DNA of 64,000 nucleotides from CAYVBJ01 sp964449075 (GTDB taxonomy: Bacteria > Bacteroidota > Rhodothermia > Balneolales > Balneolaceae), in the NCBI GenBank assembly GCA_964449075.1, contig CAYVBJ010000010.1, positions 24,571 through 88,570 on the forward strand, written 5' to 3'. Both the position numbers and the translations under genes were made by a program. Positions 61,735-64,000 of the stretch are shown here, in pieces. Below the pieces are notes generated by a model. The model was not told where the DNA came from. It made no database searches and worked only from the letters and a program-made list of their open reading frames with translations. Positions within the stretch are counted from its first letter, which is position 1. Each line of letters begins with the position of its first letter.

Positions 61735-63799
61735 ACATTTGAGCAAAATCAGACGATCCGGTATGCCGGCTTTTTACCTTCTGATAATCCTCTATCTGTT
61801 TCCATTACAAATATTTGGCCAGGAATCTGATCTGTTTTCCGGAATGGATATTTTTGAACTTGAATGGGCGGCGGATCCCCGGATTTCTCCTGACGGAGAT
61901 CTTATTGTTTATCAACGGCAGGGAATGGATAAGATGACAGACCGCAGAACATCACGCCTTTGGATCATAAAGTCAGATGGAAGTGACCACAGAAAACTCA
62001 CTTCCCTTGAGAAGAATGAGTCGAATGCAAGATGGTCGCCTGATGGCAGTAAAATAGTGTTTACCAGCAGCGATCCGGATCATGGGAATGAGCTTTACGT
62101 CTATTGGATTGAATCGGGTGTCTATTCAAGAATCACGCAACTGGATGAATCAGCCGGTGGAATTTCCTGGTCACCGGATGGTGATAAAATAGCCTTTACC
62201 ATGAAAGTGGCCGAGCCGAATCCCACCCTTGTTCCGTCTCCCCAAAAACCGGAAGGGGCTGAATGGGCAGATCATCCCAGGGTTACCAAACGCCTGAATT
62301 ATCAATCAGATGGTTCTGGGTATATTGAACCCGGGTTTTCGCACATTTTTGTTGTGCCTGCCGAAGGTGGTACTGCTGCGCAGGTAACTGCCGGTGATTA
62401 CCATCACACGGCAGCTCCCGAGTGGCTGCCCGACGGCAGCGGACTCCTGTTTTCAGCTAACCGGCATGATGATTGGGAGTTTGAGAGAAGAAATAGTGAA
62501 ATTTACCGCGTAAAATTTTCTGATGGATCCATCACATCCCTGACAGATCGATTTGGGCCTGATTTCAGTCCAAAAATCTCTCCCGACGGAGACAAAATTG
62601 CATATCTGGGGTATGATGATAAAATTCAAACCTACCAGGTAAACCGTCTTTATGTAATGGACCGCGATGGTTCCGGTAAACGAGAAATAAAAACGGGGTT
62701 TGACAGAAGCATCTCAGCTGTAGAGTGGACCGAAAGTGGTGATGGCATCTATCTTATGTATGATGATAAAGGAAATACGAAAGTCGCGTATACCGATCTG
62801 AATGGCAATGTATCGGTAGTTGCACACAATTTGGGAGGCACCTCGGTTGGCCGGCCATACAGCGGCGGCTCTTTTACAGTATCTGGCAACGGTAAGATTG
62901 CGATGAACCAGACTACACCCTATCATCCTGCAGAACTGGCTGTGATTTCCCGCGGTGATAGCGAGCCCCTGATGCTTACCGATCTGAACGGTGATTTGCT
63001 GCCGAACCGGGAGCTGGGAGAAGCAGAAGAGATTTGGTACAACTCTACCGTTGACGGAAGGGAAATCCACGGATGGATTGTAAAACCACCGAATTTTGAC
63101 GAAAATCGGCAGTACCCGCTTTTGGTTGAAAATCACGGCGGACCAATTACCAATTACGGCGACCGATTTTCACCTGAAATGCAACTCTATGCAGCTGACG
63201 GTTATGTCGTATTTTATCCGAATCCGAGGGGAAGCACCAGTTACGGTGAGGAGTTTGGGAACCTTCTTTATCACGACTATCCCGGGGATGACTACCAGGA
63301 TGTCATGGACGGTGTGGATGTGATTCTGGATATAGGTTTTGTTCACAGCGACAGCCTTTTTGTAACGGGAGGCAGTGCCGGCGGGACAATGACATCATGG
63401 ATTATCGGGAAAAACAACCGCTTCAGGGCGGCGGCGGTCATAAAACCTGTAATGAACTGGATAAGCAAAACCCTCACCGCCGATAACTACTACGGGTATG
63501 CTGAATACCGTTACCCGGGACAGCCATGGGAAAATTTTGAAGAGTACTGGAAGTATTCTCCAATCTCACTTGTCGGCAATATTGAAACTCCGACGCTTGT
63601 GATGGTGGGGACCGATGATTTGAGAACACCATTGTCTGAGGCAAGCCAGCTCTATCATGCGTTAAAACTCAGAAAAATTGAAACAGTCCTTGTAGAAATA
63701 CCGGGATCTGCCCATTTCATATCAAATCGCCCCAGCCAGATGATGACCAAGGTGGATCACATTTTAGCGTGGTTCAGGATGTATAGAGATGGGGAATGA
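61709..63799 (+). CDS. S9-family prolyl oligopeptidase-like exported peptidase
   Basis: A 696-residue exported peptidase. A basic N-terminus and hydrophobic segment form the signal sequence. A WD40/Tol-like beta-propeller (R-I-S-P-D-G-D and W-S-P-D-G-S-K repeats) follows. The C-terminal alpha/beta hydrolase has G-G-S-A-G-G with Ser556, Asp in G-T-D-D-L-R (636/637) and His669. It cleaves short peptides. The open frame begins earlier, inside tatA; a start at 61763 is another choice. Confidence 0.88.
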   Translation: MNRKKRIPEHLSKIRRSGMPAFYLLIILYLFPLQIFGQESDLFSGMDIFELEWAADPRISPDGDLIVYQRQGMDKMTDRRTSRLWIIKSDGSDHRKLTSLEKNESNARWSPDGSKIVFTSSDPDHGNELYVYWIESGVYSRITQLDESAGGISWSPDGDKIAFTMKVAEPNPTLVPSPQKPEGAEWADHPRVTKRLNYQSDGSGYIEPGFSHIFVVPAEGGTAAQVTAGDYHHTAAPEWLPDGSGLLFSANRHDDWEFERRNSEIYRVKFSDGSITSLTDRFGPDFSPKISPDGDKIAYLGYDDKIQTYQVNRLYVMDRDGSGKREIKTGFDRSISAVEWTESGDGIYLMYDDKGNTKVAYTDLNGNVSVVAHNLGGTSVGRPYSGGSFTVSGNGKIAMNQTTPYHPAELAVISRGDSEPLMLTDLNGDLLPNRELGEAEEIWYNSTVDGREIHGWIVKPPNFDENRQYPLLVENHGGPITNYGDRFSPEMQLYAADGYVVFYPNPRGSTSYGEEFGNLLYHDYPGDDYQDVMDGVDVILDIGFVHSDSLFVTGGSAGGTMTSWIIGKNNRFRAAAVIKPVMNWISKTLTADNYYGYAEYRYPGQPWENFEEYWKYSPISLVGNIETPTLVMVGTDDLRTPLSEASQLYHALKLRKIETVLVEIPGSAHFISNRPSQMMTKVDHILAWFRMYRDGE

Positions 63800-63845
63800 G
63801 CGAATTGTGAAATTGGCGGTCTTTACTGCATAATGATTTTAAAAG

Positions 63846-63929
63846 TGCCCGAGGGGGGACTCGAACCCCCACGCTGTTACCAGCATACGTCCCTGAAACG
63901 CACGCGTCTACCAATTCCGCCACCCGGGC
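63846..63929 (-). tRNA. tRNA-Leu, anticodon CAG
   Basis: An 84-base class II tRNA read on the minus strand. The acceptor starts GCCCGGG and pairs with the 3' end CTCGGGC plus discriminator A. The D arm has AATTGGTAGACGC, the anticodon loop is TTCAGGG (CAG), a long variable arm follows, and the T arm reads GGGGGTTCGAGTCCCCC. CCA is not encoded. It decodes CUG. Confidence 0.95.
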
Positions 63930-64000
63930 ATGGGTGAACCAATGTAAATCATTCAGTAAATCAAAAAAGCCTGTTGCCAGCCCGTCCCTGAATCCGTCAG

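Overview
The window is chromosomal DNA from a Gram-negative, flagellated bacterium. It encodes L- and P-ring proteins, an outer-membrane lipoprotein, a System I cytochrome c maturation set and TatA. Gene order, protein style and many starts with weak or no Shine-Dalgarno sequence suggest the Balneolaeota/Rhodothermota side of the FCB superphylum. That assignment is inference from protein character, not from a marker-gene search.

Positions 1-32 kb are a nearly complete flagellar cluster in four blocks. Block 1 (+) runs flgC(partial)-orf83-fliE-F-G-H-I-J-motE-like-fliK-flgD-flgE and ends in an intrinsic terminator near 10.76 kb. Block 2 (+) runs motA-motB-fliL-M-N-O-P-Q-R and is preceded by a sigma-28-like promoter. 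Block 3 (-) runs flhB-flhA-flhF-like-small membrane protein-fliA, with a VapBC-type toxin-antitoxin pair between fliR and fliA. Block 4 (+) runs flgF-G-A-H-I-J-N-K-L. Flagellin, cap, FlhG, FlgM and chemotaxis genes are not in the window.

The flagellar proteins deviate from the textbook in several ways. The FlhF homologue has lost every recognisable GTPase motif, and no FlhG follows it. FliM lacks the N-terminal CheY-docking peptide. FlgH has no cysteine and instead carries a C-terminal hydrophobic tail. FliN carries an extra N-terminal CheC-like domain.

Positions 32-37 kb hold surface-sugar genes next to flgL: a glycosyltransferase-like/TPR protein, a DegT-family sugar aminotransferase and a membrane nucleotide-sugar 4,6-dehydratase. 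They could supply an amino sugar for flagellin or a surface polysaccharide. Positions 37-50 kb are mostly minus-strand housekeeping genes: rsmE, a Bfd-like protein, dCTP deaminase, an S41 protease, hslU-hslV, RNase G, murA, a biotinyl-domain protein and a small winged-helix protein, followed by plus-strand ArsC-like, DUF3108, dut and MFS genes. Positions 52-57 kb carry ccmC-ccmD-ccmE-ccmF, a DUF5683 protein and truA. Positions 58-61 kb carry yicC-gmk-rpoZ-coaBC on the minus strand. The window ends with tatA, an S9 peptidase and a tRNA-Leu(CAG).

Three 100-N assembly gaps occur. Those in fliA and flgI are false gaps flanked by identical 55-bp duplications; collapsing each restores one intact frame. 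The gap in flgL is real missing sequence.
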